Assembly (NCBI GenBank): GCA_001632425.1
Contig: KV425586.1
Location: 62,001-126,000, forward strand
From: Neolentinus lepideus HHB14362 ss-1
Taxonomy: Eukaryota > Basidiomycota > Agaricomycetes > Gloeophyllales > Gloeophyllaceae
Direction of reading: 5' to 3'
DNA length: 64,000 bases
Positions 22,818 through 34,298 of this stretch are shown here, one piece after another (the stretch's first letter is position 1; the number at the start of each line of letters is the position of its first letter). Under the pieces are notes generated by a model that saw only the letters and a program-made list of their open reading frames with translations, ran no database searches and was not told the DNA's origin. A program made the translations under genes and the position numbers.

Positions 22818-24178
22818 ATGATTCGGACGAGAAGTAATATCCACCATGCAGACTCGTCCAACCCTCCCCAGAGGTCTCCCATTCAAGAAATTCCCGTGGA
22901 AATGCTCTCGAAGATCTTCACTCACTGTCTTGGTGTAGTCTCGGGGTCGCAGTACATTTGACCCAGTCCTCGGGAGGCACCCTTGAGTTTGACCCAAGTG
23001 TGCACGTACTGGAGAGCATGCGCCATGAATTAATACGCCCCAGTTATGATGCTCTCTGAGCATCAAAGAAAACGTTACTTCTTACCCGTGGCTTTGGCAA
23101 TCCAGCTTGCATTCCCAAGTAGCCGGAATGAAGGACATTTGGTTTTCTCGTGCCGGGACACTACCTCTCTCTCTGTCGCTAGAGCTGTTGAGTCAGGTTT
23201 CTCAGTGTTGGGACAATGTCTCCGCGCAGAGACTCAAGTCTTGTTTCTCTCGTTGTCGTGTCTTATCCCTCTTATTCAGCAAGTACGACACCACCGGGCC
23301 ATTGGTCCTTGTAGGCGTCAAGTACCCAATATTAGAAGACCTTGAGGTAACCTGCATTCCTTCGGCGTATGACTTGACACTCTTAAGGGAGTCACCCCTG
23401 TATGCGCCATGTCTCCGGAAGTTAACGCTGGTCGGGTATGCCGACTGGGTAGTGGATATTCTGGACTTTTTGCCTTCTCATCTTAAAGAGTTGGTTTGGC
23501 ATGGCAACCCGAAGGACCATAAACTCCCCGAAATGCTGCGGCGGTGTCAGGTCTTGGTGCAATGGTCTGTGAGCGTTCCAAGTCCTTTTGACATTACCAC
23601 TTTGCCAGAACTTGAGCAACACTCTGTCCACGTGTCCTCTTGGGTACTTAGTCTCGACCCCTTACCGAGCAGTCTCCATGTTCCAAGCTTGACAGACTTG
23701 GCGCTGAACGACACGAAGGGATATGATGAGTGCGGAGACATCGATAGACAGTCTCTCATCACATTGCTCTCTCATTCTCGTTGTCCTCTGAAGCAATTGA
23801 CAATCCGCCTTGAGAATTCGATGTGCTCGGACATGGCGGAGTTCCGCGTACTTTTACAAGCAATTCCTTACTTGGAGACCCTCACTGTGCACTGTCCCTG
23901 CATCTCTATCTGCAGAGATGATTCACTGGCAGGTGTCACAGATATCCTGGACTGTCTTACATACCGGTCTGCGGGAGAGGAACTCCTACCCAATCTTTCT
24001 GGCCTGGATATGACGCTCGAATGGCAACAGGAACGCGACTAGATGCCTTCCACAGATGATGTCGAAGCCATGCTTCGGTCTCGTGTTGAGGCTGAGGGAC
24101 GGGGCGTTACTGGGGAGACAAGTGCGAGAGCCTGTCTACGTTCGGTCTCAATAGGATTGTATACAGTGCCCTCCTAGG
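22818..24178 (+). pseudogene. F-box/LRR-like pseudogene
   Basis: Clearly related to the intact F-box protein at 7693-9219 but on the other strand and broken. It starts MIRTRSNIHHADSSNPPQRS, then an F-box IQEIPVEMLSKIFTHCLGVV, and hits an in-frame TGA after GSQYI. Later frames resume: SLTQVCTYWRACAMN, then from about 23140 DIWFSRAGTLPLSLSLEL through YAPCLRKLTLVGYADWV to LSGLDMTLEWQQERD, then TAG at 24040. After it the frame continues MPSTDDVEAMLRSRVE, matching the STRSVETMIRSRTK region of the intact gene. Several stops and at least two frame changes make a working protein unlikely. It lies between the HAM1-like gene and cytochrome c. Confidence 0.8.
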
Positions 24179-24736
24179 AGTAGACTACATGGTCTGACCT
24201 CGATTCAGGAAGGATCGTAGGATCGTTCGACGAGAGAAGCATGACAGTGCTTATATTGAGACTATTGTGATACTGTAACAGCTTTATTGCTTCGTACGCA
24301 TTGGTATTGTGATACCATCTTTCAATTGTGTCGAGATATATAACCTCCATGCTTCAAGGTGTAACAGTTTAGGTAGGGCGGAATCGTGCAGGTGGCTCAA
24401 GAGCTCGGATGTGGCATTCCTCCACCTTTGTGCCACAAATCACTCGTACATGAGCTAAATTTAGAACAATGTCAATGAATCACCAATGATGTCGCCGAAG
24501 CACCTTCGTTACGATAATGTAATCAATATTCTTACTTGCGTATTTGAAGTTCATCCAATCCGTCCACCCAGTACCATGGCTATGGTGTCAACCCGTCAAA
24601 TCTTAATAATAATACGGTATGAGTTGGGAATGTAATATGTACATTCAAAGGTCGTCTACATATACTAGGACCAGTGAAGAATATGCTAGGGTGTAGTCCA
24701 GGATGCGTGTGTGTAGGTAGGCTGTAAAGAATACTT
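24179..24736. other. intergenic
   Basis: About 560 bp between the F-box pseudogene and the 3' end of cytochrome c; contains the cytochrome c 3' UTR. No gene seen. Confidence 0.5.
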
Positions 24737-25297
24737 TTATGCCGTCTGAAAAAGGTGGAGTCAGCCATGACGGCAGTCACCGCAAGGGGATGGAAAGGGA
24801 CATACCGACTCCTTGAGGTATGTGATGAGGTCATTCCGGTCCTTGTCCTTCTTGAGACCAGCAAACGCCATCTTCGTGCCAGGGATGTACTGGGGAGGAT
24901 ATCTTAGAACTCTATATATATTGAGCGCTATGACGCGATGAAGAGCTCACCTTCTTGGGGTTCTCGAGATACTCGAACAGCGTGTTCTCCTCCCACGTAA
25001 TGCCCTTGTTCACGTTGGCAGCGGTATACGAGTAACCGTCGGCCTGACCAGTCTTACGACCGAAGACACTGCAGCACCCTCACGTCAACCTGCAATCCTC
25101 TGTTGAAACTCTGCTACATACCCGTGCAAATTAGGGCCGACCTTGTGGGGTCCACCAGCCTCGACGGTGTGGCACTGGGCGCACCGGGTCTTGAAGAGAG
25201 AGGCACCCTTGCCAGCGTCACCTTGACACGTCAACCGTCAGCCTCGCGTCCTCCCGCTCCCAACAACTAATGCGCACTCACCCTGAGAGTAAGGCAT
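24737..25297 (-). CDS. CYC1: cytochrome c
   Basis: CDS is complement(join(24737..24745,24806..24889,24951..25068,25122..25221,25282..25297)), 108 aa, frame checked. Electron carrier between complex III and complex IV in the mitochondrial intermembrane space. The haem site is CAQCHT in [20 protein letters not shown], the axial Met lies in GTKMAFAG, and [19 protein letters not shown] and [17 protein letters not shown] are as in all fungal cytochromes c. Length is normal. The first exon is 16 nt and the last coding exon only 9 nt (Thr-Ala-stop), so automatic gene callers may miss either end. CCAAT boxes upstream fit HAP-complex control. Confidence 0.97.
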
Positions 25298-25478
25298 TTC
25301 TAATAAGACGTCTATAAGGGGTCGTTAAGGGAGATTATAGACAAGTAGTCTTGAGACTAGAGGAGAGCTCTGAGGTAAGGTGAGGTGTAAGATGAAGAAA
25401 CTTCGTGTTTAAAAATGATTTCTACCTGCGCGCGCTCATGACGTAAGCAAGTGTCCGGTTCGTTCCGCAGCCTAGCCA

Positions 25479-25572
25479 CCAATCGGAGGGTTCGGATTAA
25501 ACCGCGTGCCGCGGGTCATCTTTGGGCCGCGATCGTGCTTGAGTATTCCAGGAACAAACCTCTGCAACCAAT
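25479..25572 (-). promoter_or_regulatory. two CCAAT boxes upstream of cytochrome c
   Basis: CCAAT at 25479-25483 and at 25568-25572, about 185 and 275 bp upstream of the start codon (both read CCAAT on the plus strand). CCAAT boxes bind the HAP2/3/5 complex, which drives respiratory genes in fungi. Assignment to this gene is inference. Confidence 0.35.
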
Positions 25573-26214
25573 CATACTGCTTGGAATATTGTATTTTCTG
25601 GAGGTCGATTACCCCATAGTCCGCTGAGGCGGTACGAGACAGCGGAGCACTCATTGTACCGTTGGTGCAGGGTTTCTACAGACGGACATCGAGAGCGGCG
25701 AGAGGTCAGCGAGAGTACACATGGCCCGGATTAAAACGGCCATGCACAGACTTCGAATTCGTCACGTTATTGCGGTTGAGTGTAAAACTTACGGTTCCCC
25801 ATGGGTCGCAAGAAGCCTTTCATGACCACCGGAACACTTGTCACGAATTCGCGAAACTCAACAGAGGTTATATCCCAAAACTGCTGTAACGTGCCCAGAC
25901 ATCACTGAACCAGTCTCTACATGTCATGGAAGTGCAAGATGCACAGCATTTTAAAGACCATGGTACGAGGTTCACTATTTATTGATATATCTAGAAAGCG
26001 ACCAATATCAGCCAATCTTCATGACGCAGAGTATACACAGACAAAGTCAGAATACATATTGTCGCAAAGCGACTCACAAGCCGGACATATATCAATCCAC
26101 TTTCCAAGAGCAACGCCCTCCAAAGGGTCATATGGCCCCGGCAAACTGTCATCCCAAACAATCACAAGATCATCAACGACACTCACATACGCAAAATAGG
26201 CCAGGACAAGAGCA
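25573..26214. other. intergenic
   Basis: About 640 bp between the cytochrome c promoter and the 3' end of the palmitoyltransferase. Only short frames; no gene seen. Confidence 0.5.
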
Positions 26215-27733
26215 TCAACTATCCTCCTCATCAGTAAGCTCGTCGCCCTCCCGAACACCCCGATGGCGCTCGTACCCCTCTCTTCGCGCCCATGACCAGC
26301 CGTCGGTATAGGGATCTATACGGAAGGGAAAGAGAAGAGTGTAGAACGGACTACAACGGCCGTCAGTGACGAATGTGGAAGGAGTCGTCCGTACTGACTA
26401 GCCATCGCTTCCAACGTTAAAGAATAACTCGAGGTTCTTCCTTTTTCTGAAATTCGTATCTCAGTCTGTCAGCCTCACAACAAGATAAAGGTACACCGAC
26501 CCAAGATCATAGGAGTTGACGAACGTCTAATCAATGTTACACCACGGAACTTCGTTTCAGCATACCTTGGGGATATACCAGAGACTCACCTCACCCCTCC
26601 CCTCTGCGATCTTCCTATAATGCTCATGATCATACGCCTCGACGCTGGTCTCGCCCTTGGCCACGCTCCACACGTGCCAGCTGCACATCACGGCCACCGC
26701 TAGGCTGAGCACGCCTGCGAGTATGTATGTCAAGACGAAGGCAAGAGTAGGTACGCGGTACGGCCATGTCGGCTGGTAGTAGAAGTTCGAGTCAACGTGA
26801 GTGGCGCGGGGTAAGTAAGGGAAGATAGGGAGACTGACTTGGTGGTAGTACCCGATGGCTTCAAGGAATTGGTGCCAGCCGAAGAGAACGTAGCAGAACG
26901 ATGCGATGACGAGATACGCCCTATAAAGAATCGTCTGTCAGTTCAATAGGAAATACAATGCATGGGGCGTACATGAATAGGATAAAATGTCGTTCATTAT
27001 GCAGACCAACACATTGGTTCACCCCTGCTACGCGTCAGCTCAGAAGACGGTGACATGCAAACGAAAAACCGACACTGCAATATAGTCAGTGATCACATAT
27101 ACCGTTGAGACACACAGACGTACTGGACAGTGGTGGTCGTACTTCAGCACACACCGGTTACATATCCGACAATGATGTGTTCTCTTCAGACACGATCCCA
27201 AAGCCCCTCAGCCTAGCCCATCACGCCAATACACGCTTATAGCGAAACCACTCACCTCCGGCCTCGGCTTTAAGCACTTCCTACACTTCCCGACACTCGC
27301 CTTCGACACCGTCACGTCCTCCGACCACCGCACACCTGTCAACGCCCTGTTCCTCACCGCCCTCCTCTTCCGTGCCCACATCCACCCACTCCCACCTTGC
27401 CTCGGTGGGTCCTCCACAAACCCCGGCGGTATTGTGCACGCCCAGAAGTAATGGCCTAGCGTGTTCAGTGCGAGGAGCACACAGACCGAAGTAGTAAGCC
27501 ATGGCCACCGCAGAGCCGGCTGTTCAATGTCAACTGCGCAGAAGTTAAGACGTTAGGTTGAAGGTGGAAAGAAGAAGAACGGGGACGCACTGACAGAAAC
27601 ACACTATTCCAATGGACAGCAGAATGACGGCCAACGCGACGAAGAATGGGCCTGCTGCCCCAGTTATACGGTCACCCAAGCGTTCCAATGACCTGAAACA
27701 TCGAAATACAGTCCTTGCGCATGCCCCTGGCAT
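26215..27733 (-). CDS. DHHC palmitoyltransferase
   Basis: S-acylates cysteines of membrane proteins. CDS is complement(join(26215..26350,26399..26446,26501..26526,26590..26772,26839..26920,26973..27024,27074,27124..27183,27256..27533,27595..27733)), 334 aa in ten exons, frame checked. N-terminus [19 protein letters not shown], then TM1 ([17 protein letters not shown]), TM2 ([19 protein letters not shown]), the zinc/catalytic domain [20 protein letters not shown] then [28 protein letters not shown]3 ([14 protein letters not shown]) and TM4 ([18 protein letters not shown]). The tail has [32 protein letters not shown] and [18 protein letters not shown], then [10 protein letters not shown]. Catalytic Cys is in DHHC. 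The Trp codon after DHHCP needs a one-nucleotide exon at 27074. The DHHC subfamily is not resolved. Confidence 0.93.
27074..27074 (-). other. predicted one-nucleotide exon in the DHHC gene
   Basis: Between exon ..CAC TGT CCA (ends 27124) and exon GG GTG AAC CAA (starts 27024) the genome has GTACGT..CTGAC..GCAG, a lone T, then GTCGGT..CTGAC..GCAG. Both introns are 49 nt with GT..AG ends and CTGAC branch sites 11-12 nt from the AG. Only CCA + T + GG restores Pro-Trp-Val-Asn-Gln-Cys, the invariant sequence after DHHC. Skipping the T gives CCA GGG TGA, an immediate stop. The only in-frame alternative uses a donor inside the Cys codon (T|GTCCAG) and deletes Cys-Pro. Confidence 0.8.
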
Positions 27734-28059
27734 ACTTTAGAGCGGAGGCAAAGAGAAGTAAATGTTGTAAAGGCAGCTGTGCTCGGACATAGTATGTGTG
27801 CATGAGGCAGTGTTGGCTTGGTGTTAGACGCGTCTTGACATATATTAGATCTCAGCGCTCCGTAGAAGAGAACTGCAGTCCACTCGCGCTGTAATATTCG
27901 CTACAGAATACCAGGCTAAACTACCAAATGGTAAGAATAATAATAAAATCAAGGAACAGATGAGCACCACTATTGAACATCGGAACAATACATCCATTAC
28001 AAATTAATTCGTAATACACCACACTAGAATCCAACCTTCAAATGACATCGAAACACAAG

Positions 28060-29952
28060 TCATCGTGCACGTTTTGGTGTCATTGCTCTCCGGGGCGTCG
28101 GTGGCGCGACTGTCAATCGTCGATCCTGCACAGGTGCCTCCGCAACGCGCTGCACCTCTCTGACCGCGCGCCTTGCCGCGTCACCAACCTGGGCTGGAGG
28201 ACGCTCAGCATCCACACGTGACAACGCACGAAACAGTCCTTGGGGATCTGGACGGTCGGGAGGGCGAGGTAGGGGGCTGGGGTGCGATGTGGAGGGGGAA
28301 GCGGTGCGCGCAGACAAGGAGAGGGAGAGAAGGGCGAAGCGGTGGTTGAGGTCATCAGACGCGTAGTGTGTCGTGCGCATGGATGTTTGGACGAGTGCTT
28401 GTAGCCGGTCGATCTGCCCATTCAGTTTAGCGACGGATCCTTATCACGTCAAGTTTCAACACCTACCGTGAACTCGAGATCACGCATGCGCGAGCTTAAT
28501 GGCTCCTGCTCGCTGACCTCAGCAAGAACCTTACGCGCCAGCTCCATCCCGTTTGCCCCGCGAAACTCATCCGATAACTCCGTTTCCCGAGGCTCCAGGT
28601 CCATGGCGCGCTGCTTTCCCTTTGCCTTTGCGGACTTTCTCCGCTCCTCAAGGGCAGCCATAACACGGGACTGGTGGCCATTATAAAAATGCACGACCTC
28701 GTCCCATGCTTTGTCCTCTGCCTTGGCCCTGTAAATATGGCAAGGTTAGGGTCACGATAGACGTTATTCAAAGATAAACAGAGCACGCACCGTTCGATAT
28801 GCTCCGTGAAGCGCACCTCGCGCGCCCGGTTCTTGATGTTCTGCTCGTTTGGTTTCATCTTCTTCATCGAGGTATCACTCGACATACCATTCGGATTGTA
28901 CACGTTCGTGTCAATCTTCCTCTCTGCAAGCATCCGGATGGCATCCTCCTGGACCGCTCGTAGTAACTTCGACGCATCGGATGACAGAGGCTTCAAGTTA
29001 ACCGGTGGGTCTTTACCTGGGTCGCCGGATTTATGCTTCGATGATGATGATGATGAGGGCTTGGACGAGGAGGCATTTCGGTTCATGGCGCGGGAGGAGC
29101 ACCATATGAGGAGTTGACGGGCTCGTTGGGCTTCTGGAAGGTCGGTGTCGATGTGTTTGTAGAGGCTAGAATCGGAAACGGATGGATGGGGCTGAGCTGT
29201 ACCATATTGTGAAGGATAGGTAAGGGTGTCCGGTAATATTACAGCACATTGAATCGCACGAACTGATAACGCCAGAAGTATCGTATGCAGTGCTTACTCG
29301 CTTCCCGCGCATACTCAGGGAGCTTTTGCGGCGACCGGGCTGCGTGTCTCCATTTCGCGTCAGAGAGCGTCCTTGTCGCGTCTGCTCCGATATTGGGGGT
29401 TGCTTGGCAGAGGTGGATACGGCAGGGAGGCTGAAATCTTTATTCACAGCTTCGGCATTGGCACGCGATCTCCGCCGTAGATGCTCCGCCTCATCGTTCA
29501 TTCGCCGCACATCCTCGTCAACTTCGGGATCAGGACGGGACACCGCGACGAGGTCGCGCTCTTTTGCCTTGCCAACGGGACGGTGTGCAGGTCGAGAATC
29601 GGATTTGAACTTCTTTGAGGGTGGCTGGGAAGGACCCGCGGATGGTGGGCGTGACGGGGGCTGTTCTGGGGGCTGAGTAGATGGAGGACGCGACGGCGGT
29701 GCTCGAACAATGACAAGACCTCCGGCTTTCTCCTCGCCATTGAGTACTGGCCCATTCTCTGTTATCAGGCGCCTGGAGGTGGACAAGTAGGTGGCGACTT
29801 ACATTTACGTTTCGGGGCTACACCTGGTTTCGCTGACGGCTACAAACACACAGATATCTTCAAAACAAGCTATTCCTCTACATCCACATTCCACTCACCT
29901 CTTTCTTCAATCGTTTCGACGCGTTTGCGAGTGGATTGGCATCGTCTGGCAT
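28060..29952 (-). CDS. DSN1: kinetochore protein DSN1/Mis13 (Mis12/MIND complex)
   Basis: CDS is complement(join(28060..28413,28467..28728,28791..29196,29264..29746,29803..29839,29899..29952)), 531 aa, frame checked. DSN1 is a subunit of the four-protein MIND complex joining inner kinetochore to Ndc80. N-terminus MPDDANPLANASKRLKKE, then a Pro/Ser-rich disordered region (SRPPSTQPPEQPPSRPPS). The Mis13 signature is GRRKSSLSMRGKRVSTAY, then TQPHPSVSDSSLYKHIDTDL and PEAQRARQLLIWCSSRAM. After it come a Ser/Lys linker and helices that should coil (EQNIKNRAREVRFTEHIERA, WDEVVHFYNGHQSRVMAALE). The RRKSS site before RGKR fits the Aurora B phosphosite region known in this family. The C-terminus has TVAPPTPRRAMTPKRAR. 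It lies head-to-tail with the DHHC gene, 326 bp apart. Confidence 0.88.
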
Positions 29953-32354
29953 CTTCCGTTTGGCAGGAGACTCGGAGGGTATCATAGGTCCCGAGATTGC
30001 GGTAATATACGACCGCACCAGATTCATACACGCCAGTCGCCACCGTTTGACGCGTTGTCGTCGTCGAGAGCGTGGAGAACGCGCTCGTCGCCGCGCGCGA
30101 TGGGTGAGGAGGACAGAACTGCTGAAAGCGGAGTTTCAATTGACTTTCCCACCCTGGTCGATTCAACAAAGGCAGTGACTGTGACGCATCTTGTGACGTT
30201 TCGTTCCTCCTTCTGTCCAAGGCTGTCGTCCTGTCGAAGGCTTAGGCTATTGTCTTGTCATAGGGTCATCAAGCACAGCGAATACGACGGCCGAGATGGT
30301 ACAATACAAGATTCCTTTTCTTTACCTGACCAAGATATCCTATCCAGTAGAAGTATGGCTTGAAAGACAACATCTGTGTCTATTGACGCGTGTCTTCATG
30401 GCTGATTTGAAGATCGAAGTATGGTCCCGAATAGCCTATCGATAATGAAAGGTAGATATGAGTTAAAAGCCAACGTGTGAAGTAAAGGTGCAGGGCACGC
30501 CGTGCTGGCAAGAATCAGAGACGGACAAGCCGGCACAATTGTGCGCACGTTTTCTGCAATGTTCTATCAAATGCATAATCTGCTTGCACAGCTGACCCGG
30601 TATTTGTTTCCGTTGCAGATGGAATTCAATCGACCTGCATGGTCTTGCTGTGGCTCTAGTGCCGGTAATGAGTAGTCCTTTTGCTTCCACTTGCTCTTCG
30701 TCAGGGTTCACGGAAGTATGCTGACCATTTCCAAGTTCCTAAACTTTCATCATATCAGTTGGAATTTTTAAGTGGACCATTGGATATCCCACAAGCCTTT
30801 CCTCGCAGTACAGCAAACCAGCACGGGCAAGGTCAAAGACTTCCACTGGCGGCCATCACGGCGGAAAATGGGGCTTTGGATCCTAGAGCGCTATGAAAGG
30901 CAGCAAGTCGTTCTCGTTAGACACTCGACCCCTTCTTTGCTTCTCTGAGTTGACTCTATGCAGAGTCACGCTGATAACATCGACCACAAGATTGTTCACT
31001 GCCTACTTTACTGGGCGAATGACAGTTTTAATGTGGCATTTCGCTACTGGCTTGTTGGATTGGATTCGTACTCTGGTGCGGCCAAGCGCTTCCTATTAGA
31101 ATATCTCTCTGGGCTAATTGATCTGCAGTGCACACTCTTCTGTTATGCTGTGAATTGGGCTGGTCCTCGCCGTCATATGTGCCGTGTTTCTTGACGGTCG
31201 CTGCTGTAGCTCTGTGGGCCGATAACAAACCCAATGTTCAAACACTATTGGCGTTGCTGCTGCAGCCCCGTGACTTTGAAGCATCAGACTTTCCTAACTC
31301 GAGTTGTTAGCAAGCTCTGTTGCTTCGACTGGACGCCGCCGCCACAGGTACGGACAGCGCTGGCTACACAGTCTCTCGACGCGTGGATCATCACTCAAAA
31401 GAGTCAGCCTCGGAATGAGCCTTTGGGTTTCACACAACTCACATGATATCTGGAACACAGTGATCGTCTCCTCCGTCGTAGTTCACCTTTCCTCACTTAT
31501 CATCGGATCAATACGGGTCTTCAGACCAGACGATGGTCTCAATCGCAGCAAGATTTCCGTGCCACATGACGAGGGTCCAACATCTTTAACTGACGAATGT
31601 GCTATTCTTGCTCCAGGCCGCATGCTTTCTCATCTTTCCGGGAAGCCGAAGTGACTATGTCATACTGTGCGGGCTATTGGATCTATAGATCCTCGTCACT
31701 GGTTTCTCATCTAGGTGAGAATTCTCCCGGAAGGTAATAGATCTAACTTGTCATCTCATGGATGCGGGAACAAGGATAGTCTGCTAAGGCGACGCGCTGC
31801 TCACATCTCAATAGTCTTACACCGTTTGGCATTTCTCCTACTTCTCGATGAGTGCGACGGTCCGGTAAGCCCCTTTCGCTCGAGCACGCCTCGTCCAAGA
31901 CCATCTCTAATTACGTTGTCAACCGGATCTTACTAGTCCTGAGAAGCCGCCCCAACTACCTAGCTATGCATCTCGTCTTTCTGTGTAACTTCGCTCCGTG
32001 CAGCACCCAGGCATCATTCCCACTTCTCTGCTTATAGCTACGCTTCTCCACTTGTATCCTCTTTCGGCAGCTTCTCCTCCAAGATCGACAGAATACGCCA
32101 TTTCGCGCCACCATTCATCGTACCTTGCGGTTCCGATATCCAAAGCAAATTCCCTTATGGAGTAATTTCCCACGGTAAACGTCTGGACCAAAATAGGCGC
32201 GAAACTAGTCCGCCTCTCCTTTACTCAGACATCTTGTGATCCTTACTCATACCCCGGCGGGCCCTTCTAGCTTTATATACCCCGCATCCTTTGCGTCACA
32301 CCGTATCCAAGTTATCACTCGGACCCACTTCCGCCAACTTTGTAAATTAAACTG
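29953..32354. other. large gene-free stretch
   Basis: About 2.4 kb from the DSN1 start to the IDO start. Many open frames up to 116 codons but none with recognisable motifs or convincing splice partners; parts (30.7-31.7 kb) look like old decayed coding or transposon sequence without an identifiable source. The last 300 bp are the IDO promoter. Confidence 0.45.
32272..32279 (+). promoter_or_regulatory. TATA box of the IDO gene
   Basis: TTTATATA about 80 bp before the ATG at 32355. Confidence 0.5.
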
Positions 32355-33880
32355 ATGGCGGACTATCTATCACCAGCCCATTTCCTCTCTCTTCCGCGTC
32401 CCGATGCGCAAGTCGGTACACCGCAGGGTGTACCTGATACTTCGACCCTCGCTGCGGCCGATTTCGATGTCGACAACAGGACCGGTTTTATGCCTCCCCA
32501 GCCGGCCCTAGCGCGATTGCCCAGTGACTGGGACATCTGGGAAGAAGTCATGGAGGAGGCGATTACGAAAAAAATCAAGCTTGGAAGTCGAGAGGATCTG
32601 ACGGAGGAAGACAAAGAGGCGTCGGAGCGGTGGAGAGAACGGGTCAGACAGGTTCGTGAACTCCTTTGCAGAGTACTTAATTGTGACTGAATTGTCTGTT
32701 ACTGTAGATGCCCGTCTTGCCCACGGAGGACCTGAACAGATCAGAGTTTCTACTACGGAGAGCTCACCATGTTCTCGCGCATGTGATGCACTTCTACGTT
32801 AACTCCCAACCTGCTGCGTCCGCTTCACAAATTATTATCCCTCGATCCATCACCCTCCCCCACCTTCGCATCTCTGCCCAGTTGCAACTCCCGCCTGTTG
32901 TGACCTACTCTGATGATGTCCTTTACAATTGGGACTACAAAGACTCTTCCTTGCCTGATCCTTATCGGATTCCCACAACCGAAAACATCAAAGCCGTGAC
33001 ACTATTCACTGGTACAAGGGACGAAGAGGAGTTTTACCTCTCCTCCGCGCGGGTTGAGCTGCGAGGCGTCGAAGCGCTGGAGCTGATGCGGCTGACCATG
33101 GACGAAGCCTTCGTCGGCGACGCCATCGCCTTCCGGCGCATCACCTCGCACTTGCACGACATGGTCGACGTGATCAAGGGAATGACACAGCAGCTTGTAC
33201 GTGTTAGGGAAGGATGTGATCCTTCCACCTTCTACAACGAAATCAGACCGTGGTTTAAGGGTGCGGACTCCGCACAGGGCAGCTGGGTGTTTGAGGGCCT
33301 CGATGAAGATTCGACGTTGCTAGAGCCCAAGGAACTTTCTGGCACGAGCGCGGGGCAGAGCTCGATTATTCATGCACTGGATATTTTCTTCGGTGTGGAT
33401 CAATATTCGCACTCGCTCACTCTCTCTGGGTCTTCAACGGACCAGGGCGCGTCCAACGCTAGCTACAACCAGCCCGATAAGAAGTCGTTCCTCAGTCGGA
33501 TGCAGGCCTACATGCCCCGTTACCACCGTGCCTTCCTCAACCACCTTTCCGCCAACCCCCGTCCCCTCCGCACCCTGGTCGCTGCGCATGCTCACGATGC
33601 CCCTGAGCTGCTGGACGCTTACAACGTTGCCGTCACAGCGCTCAAGGAATTCCGAGACGCGCACATGCGTATCGTGGCTATCTACATCATTGGACCGAGT
33701 CGCAAGGCCGCTAGCAGTGCGCAGGAGAAGCAGGACGAGAAGAAGAGGCTCGCGGACGTGGACGTTGACGGAAAGGAGTCACTCAAGGGTACCGGCGGCA
33801 CTGATCTTGTCAAATTTTTGAAAGGGGTACGTGACCGAACTGCGAGTGCTGTAATGTCGCAGCCCGCGCAGGCCGCATGA
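32355..33880 (+). CDS. indoleamine 2,3-dioxygenase
   Basis: Haem enzyme that opens the indole ring of L-tryptophan to N-formylkynurenine, the first step of the kynurenine route to NAD. CDS is join(32355..32651,32708..33880), 489 aa, frame checked. The N-terminal helical domain has RTGFMPPQPALARLPSDWD, typical of fungal IDOs (start of the x-G-F-L-P x2-P-L block). The large domain has QLPPVVTYSDDVLYNWDYKD, FTGTRDEEEFYLSSARVE, a GSSTDQGAS insert and SFLSRMQAYMPRYHRAFL. The proximal haem His is in FRDAHMRIVAIYII, and the substrate-side GTGGTDLVKFLKGVRDRT follows, as in all IDOs. The insert RKAASSAQEKQDEKKRLADV between them is normal for fungi. A Zn2Cys6 regulator follows on the same strand 418 bp downstream. 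Confidence 0.95.
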
Positions 33881-34298
33881 TCCAGTCAGGTATTTTTATT
33901 GAGATGGACGTGGTTCGACCTTCTAGTAGAGTTGTGTTAGTATTGTATTAGGTTCGTCATCACTGCGCACCACCAAATACACAGGACCCACATTACGCGG
34001 TTAGATATGTAACCTGGTACCTATTGGCCGATGGATTAGGCAAGCCATCATGTCACTTGTCTAAACGACGTGAACCCACAGGGTATGCAAGGACACCATA
34101 TTTAGTCGGGTTTGCCGTAACGCCGCAGGAGTTCGTCATCATTCTTTCTTTAAGTAACTGGGCTTTCCATGCTCTGAGTCGTCTTCGAAGCTGACTCGAC
34201 CATCGGCACCGGCATTCACTGTATCTATTGGACTGAGACTGCTTTACTTTATAACCTTTCACTGCACTATCAAACTTTGCAGCCCTCAGGATATCAGT
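33881..34298. other. intergenic between IDO and the Zn2Cys6 gene
   Basis: 418 bp holding the IDO 3' UTR and the promoter of the transcription factor. No further gene seen. Confidence 0.5.

Noticed and set aside
30681..31654. Run of overlapping plus-strand frames between DSN1 and IDO
   Set aside because: No motif continues across frames and no transposase or reverse transcriptase signature is visible.
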